Below are positions 22,382 through 34,618 of a stretch of 64,000 bases of DNA, in pieces. Positions within the stretch are counted from its first letter, which is position 1; each line of letters opens with the position of its first letter. The DNA lies in NCBI GenBank assembly GCA_023525715.1, contig CM042010.1, positions 87,535,384-87,599,383 of the forward strand, in the 5' to 3' direction. The notes beneath the pieces are model-generated. The model ran no database searches and was not told where the DNA came from. It was given only the letters and a program-made list of their open reading frames with translations. The DNA comes from Cichorium intybus (taxonomy: Eukaryota > Streptophyta > Magnoliopsida > Asterales > Asteraceae). A program made the translations under genes and the position numbers.

Positions 22382-23415
22382 CAGAATTGTTCTTACTCCT
22401 ACTGGTTTCTTAGGATATGAGCTCTTTCCAAAGAAAGACTCTCCTTTCGAGATACAAACACTTATTCTCAAGTGACTTATAAAACAAGTATCCAGATACT
22501 TGCAGGATGACCAATGAAATGACTCCATCGATTGTCTCTAAGTTAGTTATGAGGTTCATATGAACACTACATGACCCCAAACCTTTACATTCCAGACGGT
22601 ATCTGTGCAACCTTTTTAGTCTAGGATGTGGAAGGAGATGACTGTGAAACATTTTCTCAGTTCATAAGATGTTCGTGTAAATCAGATATTTTATCTTTTT
22701 TGATTTTATACTTTACTTTGAAACCTTTGAACAATTCAAAGCTTTTAACTATTGTTTATTCTGATAAACAAAGTTATATTTGCTAAACCGATTGACAAAT
22801 ATAATGAAGTATAACTAATTGTGTCGATTGACAAATCTTGGTAGTTCATTAGAATTGATGCAGATATTGCCCTATAATCATCATTTCTTTCACATCTCTA
22901 TGTTAATGATGACTTTGTTAATTTGATCAAGATTTGCATTATATGACTCTAAGTCAAATGATTCCAAAGTCCTATCCACTTGGATCTTTGGTTGATGCAA
23001 TTTTGTTTAAATCAAATTCCAACAATCATACAAACACAATTATATATCCAATACACTTTTGGATGTATCAACATTCAAATTATTACTATTTATGCAATCA
23101 ACATATTCATACAACATTGTAAGGATAAAACAACCAAGGCTTTTATAAAAGGAAAAATATCACTATTTTCAATTAAACGAAACAAATATCCTCAAAACAA
23201 TGTAAAGTATGAAAACAATGTTATATGCAACTAATAGCTAATAAGAAAATCAAATATCTAACTAGACATAAAAAACTACATGAGCTCGTGATTCCAATCC
23301 CGTACAGCAGCAGTGCTCTCACGATCTAAATAAGCTCCTATGCATTAGTATCCTGCATCCTAATAAGTCCCTGCATATAGTGCAAATGTGAGAAACACAT
23401 CCTGTATTAAGGAAT
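22382..23415 (-). other. Cop-A middle region (decayed pol), no readable gene
   Basis: This stretch lies between the Sire-B target site and the gag remnants of Cop-A, so by position it is protease and integrase on the minus strand. No integrase motif can be read and short ORFs here are chance. The part at 23260-23450 aligns by eye with 29130-29330 of Cop-J. Confidence 0.45.
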
Positions 23416-23419
23416 TAAG

Positions 23420-24251
23420 GATCAGAAGTTTTGAGTTTTAGATATACCTGAGTTGCCAAACGGTTTGGCTTTGGAGCATCTTCCAATATTTCTGTGACTG
23501 TATCCCACCCTGTGAATTCCCAGTTTGAGACACCTCAGAACAGGCCCAACAGTTGTCCTGGACCGTTTCTTAATATGTATTATACGTGGACTCAATCCCG
23601 AAGTAGTTGGATCAGTGGAACTATGTATCTTTATGAACGACTCATACAGAGTCAATATCGAATGTATCTCCATGATAGACTTGTCCTGGTTCCCTTTTTT
23701 GTACATCTGGATGAACAGATCATACCGACTGGTTAGCGAGTCGAGGATGATCTTAGCACTCAATTCCTGATCAATAGGGTGACCAAGTCTCTATAGCTCA
23801 CTAATGTATCCCTCAATCTTGAGAGCATGCAGACTGATGATACTACCTTCTTCTAGCTTGCATCCTTTAAGTTCTTTGAGGATCCTAGTTCGTTCTTGCT
23901 CAACCGGTTCTCTGAACCTTTCCTCAACCGGACGTGCTAAGTCGTAAGGCCCCAGAAACTCAAAATTACTACGGATCACGGGGTTAATGGTTAAGAGCAT
24001 GAGGTAACGAACTTCTTCAGACTCAAATCATGACGAGGTTCCTGTGTAGTGCCATGCCTAGGTAGAATGGGGAAGGGACTCTCAATCAGATATGTCTTCC
24101 CTTCGTACTTTAGAACGAGATTCCTAGTGTGAAGCCTGTCTAGATAGTTAAGACCAGTAAGCTTTTCCATATCCAGCAGATACTTCTTAAAGCTTTTAGA
24201 GATGGGTGATGGAGGAGAAGGAGGAGAATTGACACTTGCTTCAAACATCTA
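23420..24251 (-). pseudogene. Cop-A gag remnants
   Basis: Three short frames on the minus strand (24248-23991, 24000-23791, 23763-23422) give a broken copia gag. The first reads LNYLDRLHTRNLVLKYEGK, typical of the N-terminal gag motif in which a Leu-Asp-rich helix precedes LKYEGK. The last reads MSAKIILDSLTSRYDLFIQM, the usual mid-gag motif. The knuckle region near 23510 is destroyed. Frameshifts and stops divide all parts. Confidence 0.75.
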
Positions 24252-25338
24252 TAAAATCATATTTAGTTAGTTTAATTTTAAATCCTTTTAAACAATTATC
24301 CAATTATTATTTAACAATGCTAGGATTCAAAATCTCCCAGTTATAATGTGAAGAAGGATGCCGTAATCACAACATAATGGTCATTAAGATAGATAAACAT
24401 TTATCAATTTTAGTCTTTATGAAATTCCTAGGTCTGTGAGATTCATTAACTAAGGTCAATGGCATGTTAATCTCGGTTATGCTCATCTCAAATCCATGAC
24501 AAGGATGCATGGATCATGGATCAGATTACGAATACACCATGCAAAAATCGCATGATCCCCGACTTAAGATACGCTTAGGAGTCACGAGTGCCACATCACT
24601 TTCAACTATGACCCAGAGTGACGTGCCGGTTAACCACACAGCTCCGTCAATAGATCATAAAGAAACTATGCGTTTTTCATGGGTAGCATATGATTCACAT
24701 TTTGTTTTAATTAAAACAGGACTTTTGTTTTAATACTTTTAAGTTACTTACTTTTTAACTGATAAACATTGCCCCATCAAACCTTTTCTGTAACTCCACT
24801 ATGTAAAACGTGACAGGCGGTGAGGGGGTAGACAATAAATTTCATTTAAAAACTGACCTTATTAGAATTCATAAGAATCATCCTTCAAACCTTCAAACAC
24901 ATTTAAAGTGGATGAGCCTAGTCATGGTTTAACCAATGTTCTTGTTTCAATTTAAGTTCTAATAATATATAGATACTGTTCTAAATATATTAAGGGTAAA
25001 ATTTTAAACAATTTGAAATTTATGTTTGTCATATTTAATTCCATTAAAAAGAAATTTAATAATTAAATTAATTAACTTAAATCAAAAGGAAAGCAGTTTA
25101 GGTAATAAGCTACTTAAGGAAACTAAGCAAGTTAGGAAACTTGCAACCTAAGAAGGAGGGTTCTAAACCCTTCAAAAATTTCGATGAACAGGTTATCAAG
25201 AACACAGATCAGGAAAAATTCATAATATGCAATTTTCATGATTCTCTAGCAGTTAACCTATGATTTACGAAAATTCTAGCAGGCAAAATAATTCATATTC
25301 AAGTTTTTAATCTAATGTGCATGCAACCTAAGAACAAT
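24252..25338 (-). other. leader of Cop-A
   Basis: This non-coding leader runs from the primer site to gag. Part of it (about 24500-24740) is clearly homologous, in the opposite orientation, to the start of Cop-K (40258-40460), including AAAACAAAAGTCC and GGTTAACC blocks. This is the main evidence that Cop-A and Cop-K are one family. Confidence 0.6.
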
Positions 25339-25351
25339 GGCTCTTATACCA
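25339..25351 (-). promoter_or_regulatory. primer-binding site of Cop-A
   Basis: On the minus strand the sequence reads TGGTATAAGAGCC, one base from the usual copia TGGTATCAGAGCC, directly inside the right LTR. Confidence 0.85.
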
Positions 25352-25352
25352 G

Positions 25353-26050
25353 TGTTGGAATTTTTACAAATTAACACAATTTAATCAGGCAGCGGAAGAT
25401 AAAACATATTAAATCCCAAAAACTGAGCAGATTATTTAGCAGGATCATATCATGTTCATAACCAAGATCATAAGTTCATAACAGTTGCATCAACAATAAG
25501 ATTAATTGGATTCATACCTTTTGTTTGGATGTGAAAGATCCAAACCATAATCCCTCTAACGATTTACACCCAAGATCATCAGAAGAACAAGCAGATAGAA
25601 ACTTCCTAGCTTGTAGAAATCGATCCAGAAACCCTTGAAGGGTTTAAGGATTTTGAAAAAGAAGATGGAGGGAGGAGAAGAGGGAGCTGGCAGCACCTCT
25701 TGGGGTTGGGATGCCTTAGGGTTGCACCCTAAGACCTTCATTTATAATGCATTGGCTCCTAGGGTTTCAAACTTAGGAGCCTTTTGGCGGCCTCACCCCT
25801 AGAATTGTTCTACTAATTAATCTATTAATTAATTACAATCCAATCCCTTAATTAATTTCTCAATTAATTCATCAATTAGTTCTTGATCCAGTTTCTAATT
25901 TGTTTATTTCTCAATAAATTAATAAGCTAATCATTCCTGTATTATTTCTGCTATTGATTGTTTTTACTGAGCCATGAGGGCAACCCAAATAGGACCCTGC
26001 TATTATTAAAAATATCACTACAGTTGATGATCTTGGACATATTTCCAATA
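25353..26050 (-). mobile_element. 5' LTR of Cop-A
   Basis: This 698-bp LTR starts TGTTGGAATTTTTAC and ends TTTCCAATA on the plus strand (the terminal CA has become TA). It is followed by the target duplication GAAAC. Confidence 0.92.
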
Positions 26051-26055
26051 GAAAC

Positions 26056-26502
26056 ATCATAGTGAGTAGGGTATCATCGAAAGAGTATCCGGCTGGTCCC
26101 TTCACAGAGGCGTTGACGAGGACCAAGCATGAAGATCATACTAGGTCCATAGGTGTTAGATTTGTGTGTAATATGAGATAAATGTGTTAGTTGTTAGTTT
26201 GATAAATTGAAACTTATAACAATATAAATTGTATCCGATTTGGCAATTTTTTGTGGTGACTTAACAATAAGCTGGATTGCTACCATTTGCATTAATTTAT
26301 TATTGTGTTTCATTTTTCATGTTTAGAAGCCACTTCCCGAGTATTAATTTACTCAAACCTCCACTGTCGGTCGTACTCTTGGAAGTAAGTAGTGATTTAA
26401 GACTGTCATGGAGTGTTAGTAGATCGCCTATAGAAATTAGCAATAACATAGAGATTGCAACTAACACTCATGAGTACTTGATAGAGATTCAAGTATTGGA
26501 AC
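26056..26502. other. old flank between Cop-A and Cop-J, nothing recognised
   Basis: The stretch right of the Cop-A target site is AT-rich and non-coding. By the target duplication it was once continuous with the sequence left of 7808. Confidence 0.4.
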
Positions 26503-26888
26503 TGTTGGATTAGGTGTCTAAGCCATGACTTTATATTTATATTTATCTTGTTAATCGAAGCAACGTCTATTTGGGTTGCCCTCATAGCTGGAGGATTAGT
26601 GTAGAGTTTAGTAGAGTGAAATGTTGATTTATTAATTGTTTAATAAATCAATAGAAATAAATAAATAGTTTATTAATATATTTAAGTGTTAATATATTAA
26701 TTAGAAACTATAATAATTAATTAAGATTTAATCTAGAATTAATTGGATTTAATTTAGTGATTAAATTAATTAATTAAAAGTGCAGGGACTGGTTTGTATT
26801 TATTCAATAGTTGAATAACTGGCAAAAAGAAGTCCAGGGGCCAAAAGGTGGCGCCACCCTGGAGGTTTCTCTAGGGTTGGCGAAAACC

Positions 26889-28682
26889 TGTAATACCGTA
26901 ATTTTAGTTTATGGTAGAGTTATTTTAATTTTTAATATAAACGAGATTAGATGAGTTAAACACGAGTTAAGATGTTTAGAAACCCATCTATGAGAAGTTG
27001 GATGTTAAAAAGAGTAAAAGAAACAACTTGGGTTCTTGAAAGGTCAAACCGGGTCGAGCTTTAAAACACGGGTCGAGTTGGGTTGAAATAAAAATGGAAA
27101 AAGAGTAACCCGGGTCGTGTTAAAGAACCCGGGTCGTGTTCGAGAAAACCCGGGTCGGGTTGGAGAAGCCGGACCGTGCTGCGCCTTGGACTGAAAAACG
27201 TGATTTTTGCGTATATGGACCCGGGTCGGGTTCTGTAACCCGGGTCGGGTTACGGTGCAGATGGTATTTAAGTGAGAAAACTTCATTTCGTAGGAAACAA
27301 AACCCATTTCGATTTTTAGAGCTCCAGATGCGATTTTTGATGAAATTAAGCCTAGAGAATCGTTAGGAAGCGTGGAGAGACTCGAATCAAACCCCGTAAA
27401 CGCGTGCTCGATTCCTAATTTCTCGAGGTGAGTATTTCTTGGTTTTTGGGGTTTTAAACCCTAGCTTTCAATCTTCATGTTTTAGCTATAAATTGAGATA
27501 TACGTTGTTAGTAGGTTGTTAGTGGATGCCTTTAGAGTTATTGGTGAGATTATTGTCGAGTTCCTATGGTTGAATGAGTAGAACCGCGGATTTGGGGGTT
27601 TCGGTAAATATGGAGTTGATAATTACCGTTTATACTCCTTTTTCCTCTTTTGAGATATACATATTTGAGATAAATGATATTGAGATAATTGTGGATAATT
27701 GAGAAATTGATTTAGACTATGGTGATACGACCAAGTCTAGCGATCAGGAGTCCGGTATGCGCGTTTTGGGAGTTCCACTTACTAAACCAATATCAGGTGA
27801 GTACTCTTATGTGCTTGAGTAGAAATCTACCTTATGGTAGACTGAATACATATATATATATATGTTAAGTTATTATTGTTATAACCCAATTGTAGAGCGA
27901 ATTGTTATATGTGAATAACAACAACCGAGTTGAGTATATATATTGATTGTATAAACTGAGTAGATGTTAATGTAGTCACATTAAAGAGTTTTGAGTCAAT
28001 TTATATAGCCATGAGGGCTTATGAGCTAGAATAGAGTTTGAAGTGGAATGAGTTTATATGTGTTGTTTTAACCCTTGGTATGTATAATGAGATGTTTTAC
28101 AGGTTAATAATTTATATATATGATGATGAGATGTGTTACAGGTTAGTAATTACCTACTAATTCTTTTAATTGAATTATGTTGTCGTTGAGTTGTTCATTG
28201 TAGAAAGAGAAAAGTTATATGAGTTTCATAAGGTGTTAATATTGTTTTGGTATAAATGGCTAAGTGTGTTAACCACAGCGAAGGACCGAGATAGTCCATT
28301 CAAAATGAATTTAGTTACAACGAGCGAATGAGAAAGTTTGTTGAGAATGAGTTTAAAGAGACATCGGGTGTTGAGACTTGATTAATAATGATTACTCACT
28401 AAGCTTTTTATAAGCTTACACTTGAGTGTTATGTTGTTATGCAGGTATCCATAGCAGTGATAGGGGAGAGCATGTGATAAAGAGAGACGGACAAGTTTAG
28501 AGCCTGTCCTTTAGCTGTCTTTGGTTTATTTGTAATGCCTGGTTAAAATTTGTAAGGACCTTTTGTATAATTACATGTGATGATAAGATCTTGATCCGTG
28601 ATTTGAGTACAAGTATACCCATTTAATGTATAATTGTTTGAAACTTTTTGGGTGTACTTTGTATGAGAAACCGGGTGTTACA
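26889..28682 (+). mobile_element. Solo-1: 1.8-kb solo LTR inside the Cop-J LTR
   Basis: It starts TGTAATACCG and ends GGGTGTTACA, with the copied target AACC on both sides (possibly AAACC with one A lost). No internal coding or primer site is present, so it is a solo LTR left by recombination between two LTRs. Its ends and length resemble the 1802-bp solo LTR at 59029-60830; both look like chromovirus (Tekay/Del-type) LTRs. A TATA-like GGTATTTAAG is near 27257, hence the strand given. It carries a CCCGGGTCGGGTT array and a short TA repeat near 27850. Confidence 0.8.
27048..27254 (+). repeat. CCGGGTCGGGTT-type array upstream of the Solo-1 TATA
   Basis: CGGGTCG occurs seven times in about 200 bp, mostly as ACCCGGGTCGGGTT or ACCCGGGTCGTGTT, with irregular spacing of 18-60 bp. 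The core CCCGGG is a palindrome. The array lies just before the TATA-like box. Confidence 0.75.
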
Positions 28683-30700
28683 AACCCTAATTAGGGTTTG
28701 GGGATTTGGTCCAAGTGGTCAACAGGCTTGCCCACTTTGGAGGCTCCTTAGGGTTTCAGGTGTAACCCTAGGAGGCTATAAAAGGAACCCCCTGGTACCC
28801 TAATTCCTACGCCAACTCTCACTAAGATTACTCTGTTGGACTGTCTTCTCCATTGATTTGGGTGTGACACCATTTGAGGCAGGACATTTGTGCTGCTGGC
28901 TTCAAGATCAAGAATCAAAGGTTGGTTCTTCTGTTTTATACTTTAGATTTAAATTGTTGTCCTAAGTTTTTAGTTTATAATCTTCATAGAAGAAAACATA
29001 GATCATCTTAGGGTTGCTTTGGGAAGACGCACCAAGAAACGATCCAGATCGTCTGGATATGTCTTAAGGTGGGAATCCACAGAATCGGATACAGTCGCGA
29101 AAAAAATTGGAAGACGCTCCAAAGTCAAAATCTTTTGAAAGCTCAGGTATATCTAAAAACCTCAAAACTCCCGTTCCATAGTTCCTTGATGCATAATGTG
29201 ATAGTCACATTTTGGTTTGTATGTAGGGAATTTCTAGGGTACGGGACTTTGGCGTATAGGAGCACATTTCGATTGGATTTCCGGCTCATGCAGTCTTGAA
29301 GTTTAGTTAGATATTGAAATATTGTTATTAGCTTTTAGATGCGTATGACATTGTCTATCATATAGTACATTGTTCAAGGATTTTTGTTTTAATAAAATTG
29401 TCGTTTTTCTTTTAACACCTGTTGTTCGAAATTATCCTTGAAATGTTGTATGATTGTGTTGAATGCATGATTGGTGATAACTTGAATGTTGAGTACATCC
29501 AAAGTGTTTGGATTTTAGGAATTGTGTCCCTTATGATTGTTAAGATAAATGTTATAAGAATCAATTCAACCAAAGGTCCAGTTGGACAGGACTTTGGAAT
29601 CACTTGACTTAGAGTCACTTGATGAATTGAGTTCTTAATGTGTTAAGAAATGAATCAAGCAAAGATCTAGTTGGACAGGACTTTGGAATCATTTGACTTA
29701 GAGTCAGATTATGATTAAGTTCTTTATAAAGCACAAATGGCAAGAAATGAAGCACCCAACGATCCAGAGGATAGGATTTTAGAATCAGTTAACTTAGAGT
29801 CAACTGAAGATTGCAAGTCTTGACGAAGATTAACAAAGTCATAAAATTTACATAGAGATGTAAAAGACATCAAGATCAGAAGCAACGAACACATCAGTTA
29901 TTGTGTATTGCTCGAATCTTCAAATAGAACACAATTGTTTGTACTTCGCGATATTTGTCATTCGGAATGACGAACATGGCTACGCTTATCAGAAAAAGCG
30001 ATTGAATTGAAACCTTGAACAGTTCAAGGACTTCAAAGAAAGTACAAGATCCACAGAACCTGAGTGACAATATAAACTGGGAAAATGTTTCGCAGTTCAT
30101 TCTCTTCCAAGAACATTAATAGTTATAATGTGTCTTAAGGAAAATGATGGAGCATTGGTCGAGACAGTTCGATCCTCGATGTATTAGACACATTGTCAAT
30201 TAGTTTCCGATAAATTGAATACTAAACCAGTCAGACCATATTCCGACCACATTCTAGACTAAGTAGGTTTTGGAGACACTGCCTGAAATATGAGCCTGGG
30301 ATTATCCCACTTGCATATAGAGAGTCCAGGGTCTTGTAGTGTTCGTCCGAACCTCATGACTAGCCTGCACCTGATCAGCAATGTCATTTCACTGGCTATC
30401 CCCTATACCTGTAAAAGAAGAGCTCTTTTAGAAAGAACTCATGTTCTTAGGAAACAGTGGGAGTTGGGACAGTCTTGAATGAGTTCAGGATTAGCCATGT
30501 GATAAAACCTTTAGTAATCACTAGGCTTAGAGCAGAAATCAGATTTATGTCTTAATACTGACACAATCTTCTCTTGACCAGTAGTATTGATCACCGTCAT
30601 AAGTAGTTATGATCGGGGTGACATACCGAATAGTGATAAAACACTATAGTTGGTACGGATTTATAATCCGACTACTTGGAAGCATTGGTGAGCCAGGTTG
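28683..30700 (+). pseudogene. Cop-J: LTR remainder, gag end and integrase remnants
   Basis: The LTR continues after Solo-1 to about 29000 with a TATA-like GGCTATAAAAGG near 28774. Then 29060-29330 aligns by eye to the gag-protease junction of Cop-A. From about 29500 to 30700 decayed integrase can be traced only through similarity to Cop-K. Frames are closed throughout. Confidence 0.55.
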
Positions 30701-31489
30701 CTGCCAATTAAGAGAACCTTAGGACGAGATACAGTCTATGTGACAGTTTGATTGATTTTACAATTGGTCTAAAAACCAGTGGGAGTAATAGAATCATCAA
30801 AAGAAAGCAGCATGGACAGAAACGTACATTTAGAACATCTAGTTGAGTGAGACGATACCCAGAGTCAAGTAATTGATTTCGGGAGAAGCACTCTGAATAG
30901 AAGATGAAATCCGAAAGGATACTGCATGGCACATTGTAAGTCGTTAGTGGAACGCGTGTGGATCACCGGCACACTAATAGGGACTCACAAAGAGTGTCCC
31001 GGTACAAAGGTACATGGACCCGGGTTTACCCCACGGGCATCTCGCAAGAAAGGATATTCAGATTCTCAAAATATGCCAAAGGATTGGATTTTAAGAAAGG
31101 GCTGAAAGATTCCCATTAAGATGTCAGAAAGGTTTGGATTCTCAAAAATGTGCCATAAGTTCTGGATTTTGTGAACAGTCCATAACCGTGTCAAAGCCAG
31201 TGGGAGTGTCGCTGTTATCTACTATCTCTATATGTGTGTTACATATTGTTTCTAGGAAACGTCTCTTTTCATTACAAAGTGTAATGACTTGGTGTTAAGA
31301 GACGGATCGCTATCAAAGACTTAATAGAGATACGGCATACTCAGGTGGTTATAAACATCTATAAGATAGATTGAAACTCTACCAATATGATCTTGATGAG
31401 ACTCAAGATGCATAGCTCAGGAAAGGAGTTTCCTATCATTGCAAAGTGTGATGATTTGGCATGAGAGATACAAAGAAGGTGCAACATAC
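30701..31489 (+). pseudogene. Cop-J RT remnant
   Basis: Near 30735-30830 the plus strand matches the RT start in Cop-K (49910-50004) almost base for base, reading like a broken L-x-LKPVGV block followed by HG-x-x-VHL. The rest is RT by position, without readable catalytic motif. It is interrupted at CATAC by the solo LTR. Confidence 0.55.
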
Positions 31490-32595
31490 TGACAGTGCAG
31501 CGGTCGTCGTGCGGTCAAAAATAAGAGAAAAACCTAACACACACTGGTATAGCGATAGTCAGGGTCGATCCGCAGGAGCTTCGTGGTTAGACTAGATGAG
31601 AGATTACCAACTAGTAGTGTCACAGCTACCATCGGAGGATCTAGTTTCTACCTTCCTAATCACTAATACCAGAAAGCAATGATCAATCACACTCAAGCCA
31701 AGCTAAGCTCAAATAACCTAGTCACTTTCTGAAATCAGAAGTACATCTCTAAATCAGAAGCAATCAAAGGCATCCAAACTAGCAAAACCAAGCAAAGCAT
31801 AAACTGGCCACTAACTAGAGTTCTACTGAACAATTACTAGCCCAAGTTTAATGCCCAAAAACTAACCTAATTAGCTACTGATTTCAGCAAAGGAAAACAG
31901 TCCCAACAAGGTCAAAGCAACATCCAAACACAAATCAAACATCCAAAACCAAACTCAAGCATAAAAACACCGAAATACTAAGATTAAATGTAACCGAATG
32001 ATTTGAATTCACTAAATCCGAATCCAACATAAAAACAGTAACCAAATGATCCAAAAAACAGTAGCCAAAGCTTAATATCAATGGTTGTCACTCCCAAAGA
32101 TAGAAAACCAAGCTTAAATCCAACTAATTAATTACAAATAAAATCTAAAACTAACCAATACCAAATGAGAGTCTTCTGGAACGAAATCTTGGAGTCAAAG
32201 AGCTTCAAGGTCGATTTTACACCCGGTCTTTGCTAGGGTTTTCGGCTGGAAATGCATCTATTTATACATGCAAATTTCCCGTAGCCGCGCCGCGCAGAAG
32301 TGAAATCCGCGGTACGCGTACTAATGTTTTCCCGTTTCTTCGGTATTTGAATGTGTTCCACCGCCTTAAGCCCGCGTCGCGCAGATGATATATCCGCGGC
32401 GCGCGTACGAGTTTCCTTGATTTTTCATTCTTTTCAAACTTCTTCCGTTTGCACGCTTTTAGTCCCTGTTTCCATTCTTTTTCTCCAAACAAGTCCTGGC
32501 ACGAAAAGTGAGAATACCCAGACATATTTGATATAATTTTATCAAGAACAGGGCTCAACAATGCCTAAAATACTTGATATCACTAGGCGTTGTCA
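31490..32595 (-). mobile_element. Solo-2: Athila-type solo LTR
   Basis: This 1106-bp LTR is bounded by a perfect target duplication, CATAC (31485-31489 and 32596-32600). On the minus strand it begins TGACAACGCCTAG and ends CGACGACCGCTGCACTGTCA, matching both ends of the Ath-F LTR (58565 and 61428), and is related to the Ath-1 LTR. A TATA-like TGTATAAATAG (minus) is near 32272-32262. Upstream of it are paired GC-rich motifs (CCGCGCCGCGC, GCGGCGCGCGTAC, about 32284-32410). There is no internal sequence, so it is a true solo LTR. Confidence 0.93.
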
Positions 32596-32600
32596 CATAC

Positions 32601-33220
32601 TCACATAATCCATAGACATCTATCAGATAGATGTTATCATTAGTATAGATCTAGCCACAGTAAGCATGATCTTGGTAAGATTTGAGATGCATGAGAAAAG
32701 TCTCTGAAAGGATACAATTATTAAAAGTCATGACATAAGGATTATAACTAATCCTAAGATTCCAAAAGGGTTTGGAATTAGATTAGATCGGATTCCACGA
32801 GTTTCTTGGATCTATCAGAAGTGTCATGAAATAGTCGAAATAGTCTTAGGGTGCAGTCATGTGGACTAAAGATCCTGAGAACCATGGAAAGTCACAGTAC
32901 ACATAATGGAGTGGTAAGTGAGAATGATAGTATGACCGAAATTGAGATATCATCAGATGAATGTCCGATTGGATAAAGTGTATCAATGTAAGACATTTGG
33001 ATGCATAGAAAGAGTGAAAAGGTCATATAGACATAGATACATAACATGAATTAAAAGTTTAAAAGGAATCTAGAAACCGATAATAGTTTTATGAAGAATC
33101 TGACATGGTGATTACCTCGTGGAGAGTTGGTAATTAGGCAAGAGTAGCTACCAGTCATATTGTATGTTTCGTCTTTGCATGTTTCACTTCTCAAATAATT
33201 TGATTATTCAAAGATCCACA
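32601..33220 (+). pseudogene. Cop-J distal pol remnant
   Basis: This continues Cop-J to the right of the solo LTR. It is non-coding and decayed. A block at about 32605-32700 weakly repeats 31355-31410 (ACATCTAT-AGATAGAT and TGATCTTG-GA motifs). It ends where Sire-H homology starts. Confidence 0.4.
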
Positions 33221-34203
33221 GTTGCTTATGATAGTTCGACATTATGTTGATGACATTATTTTCGGATCTACTCATCCAAGCTTAACAACTAAATTCCGAA
33301 ATCTAATGAAAACAAAATTTGAAATGAGTTCGATAGGTAAAATCAACTTCTTCCTTGGCTTAAACAATAGACAGAGTTCAGAAGGGATCTTAATCAACCA
33401 AGAGGCTTTTACGAAGACTCTACTTGCAAAGTTCGGAATGGTGTGCGACTCAAAGATTAAAGTTCCAATGACATTCGGAACAAAGCTCACACCTTCACTA
33501 GACAAGCCTGCAGTAGACATCACGCTATATCGACAAATGATCGGTTCGCTACTTTATCTTACTTCTAGTGGACTCGATATCATGTTTGTTGTTTGTTATT
33601 GTGCCAGGTACCAAGCGAATCCGAGGGAACCACATATGACTGCTGTAAATAACATATTTCAATATCTGAAAAGAACGACTTCACTAGGAATATGGTATCC
33701 ATCAGGATCAGGATTCTTTGTGCAAGCATTTTCAGACGCAGATCTTGGCGGATGCAGACTTGATCGGAAGAGCACTTCTAGAGGATGTCAGTTTTTGGAT
33801 GGAAAACTTGTTAGTTGGCAATGCAAGAAACAGACTTGTGTCTCGCTATCTACCCCTGAAGCTGAATACATCGCAGCATCATCATGCACCTCTCAGATTA
33901 TTTGGATTCAGAACCAACTGAGACTACGGAATCAATATGAAGCGAATTCCACTATATTGTGATTCCGAGAGTGCAATTCGAATCTGCCACAATCCGGTAC
34001 AACACTACAAAACGAAGCATATTGCCCTCCGATACCATTTCATCAAGGACCATGTTGAAGATGGCAATGTTGAAGTACAATTCATTCGCTTGACAGATCA
34101 GTTGGCTGATATCTACACCAAGGCCCTACCTGAACCTACATTCAATCGCATTCTGCAAGGGCTTGGAATGATAGAAGATGATTCAGTTCCGAAATCTACA
34201 TAG
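33221..34203 (+). pseudogene. Sire-H partial RT and RNase H
   Basis: It opens with LMIVRHYVDDIIFGST, the catalytic Asp-Asp of RT, and runs through INFFLGLN, RQMIGSLLYLTSS and NPREPHMTAVNNIFQYL. RNase H shows SDADLGGC, STPEAEYIAASS, then after a frame change near 33937 CDSESAIRICHNPVQHYKTK and RYHFIKDHVEDG, with catalytic Asp, Glu and Asp and the late His/Asp present. It stops at 34201-34203. The fingers and palm upstream of YVDD are missing. It preserves the segment lost from Sire-B RNase H. Confidence 0.9.
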
Positions 34204-34618
34204 TGATCAGAAATTAATGATCATGTTCCGAATGGTTCCGAGGCTCAGAACGACTCGGAATCAAAAAAATGTTTGATAAACTCGGAACATCTCTGTATTT
34301 CCTTTTTTTATATTTATTGCTTTTTATTTCTATTTTTTATTCCTTTTTAGAAAACTAAAATCACAAAAATATTTTTGTCTCTGTTTTTATTCTTTTTCAG
34401 AAAATTAAAATCACAAAAAAACATTGTATTTTTATTTCTGTTTTTCATATATATGTTTTTTTTACTTATATCATTTTCTGTTATGTATCTTTTCTCTATA
34501 ACTTTTCTTTTCTTAGGGTGAAGAAAGTCAACACAAACAAAAGCATACTTCATTCATTAAAAACATAATACATCTCAAAAGACAATAATACATTTTATTG
34601 CTAATGTTTGAAGTACTG
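34204..34618 (+). other. AT-rich spacer after Sire-H pol
   Basis: It holds several TTCCGA/CTCGGAA motifs (34220-34290) followed by T-rich tracts. No coding frame is supported. Confidence 0.45.

Larger units (their letters stand above)
7813..26050 (-). mobile_element. Cop-A: decayed Ty1/copia element carrying a nested Sire-B
   Basis: Two LTRs of 698 bp lie at 7813-8510 and 25353-26050, flanked by a perfect 5-bp target duplication, GAAAC (7808-7812 and 26051-26055). A primer site lies just inside the right LTR and a purine tract just inside the left LTR, so the element reads on the minus strand. The internal part is gag remnants (about 24250-23420), a decayed middle (22377-23400) and decayed RT-RNase H (about 9440-8526). 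It is split by Sire-B at CTCTT. The LTRs differ at about six of the first fifty bases and no pol frame is open, so it is old. Cop-J and Cop-K are related decayed elements. Confidence 0.9.
26503..33220 (+). mobile_element. Cop-J: decayed Ty1/copia element with two solo-LTR insertions
   Basis: It starts with an LTR-like end, TGTTGGATTAGG, and shares GTCTATTTGGGTTGCCCTCA-type sequence with the Cop-A LTR. Its LTR is split by a solo LTR (26889-28682). After a deletion, gag-end sequence follows (29060-29330), then integrase-like remnants matching Cop-K (about 30130-30210 against 49240-49310), then the RT start (about 30740-30830). A second solo LTR (31490-32595) interrupts pol. No 3' LTR is seen: the element ends where Sire-H RT sequence begins. 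There is no open coding frame. Confidence 0.7.

Noticed and set aside
23422..23770. Overlapping ORFs on both strands in Cop-A
   Set aside because: Only the minus strand gives gag motifs; the plus-strand frames are shadows.
27044..27366. ORFs on both strands over the CCCGGGTCGGGTT array
   Set aside because: Open frames result from the GC-rich repeat; there is no coding evidence and they lie inside a solo LTR.
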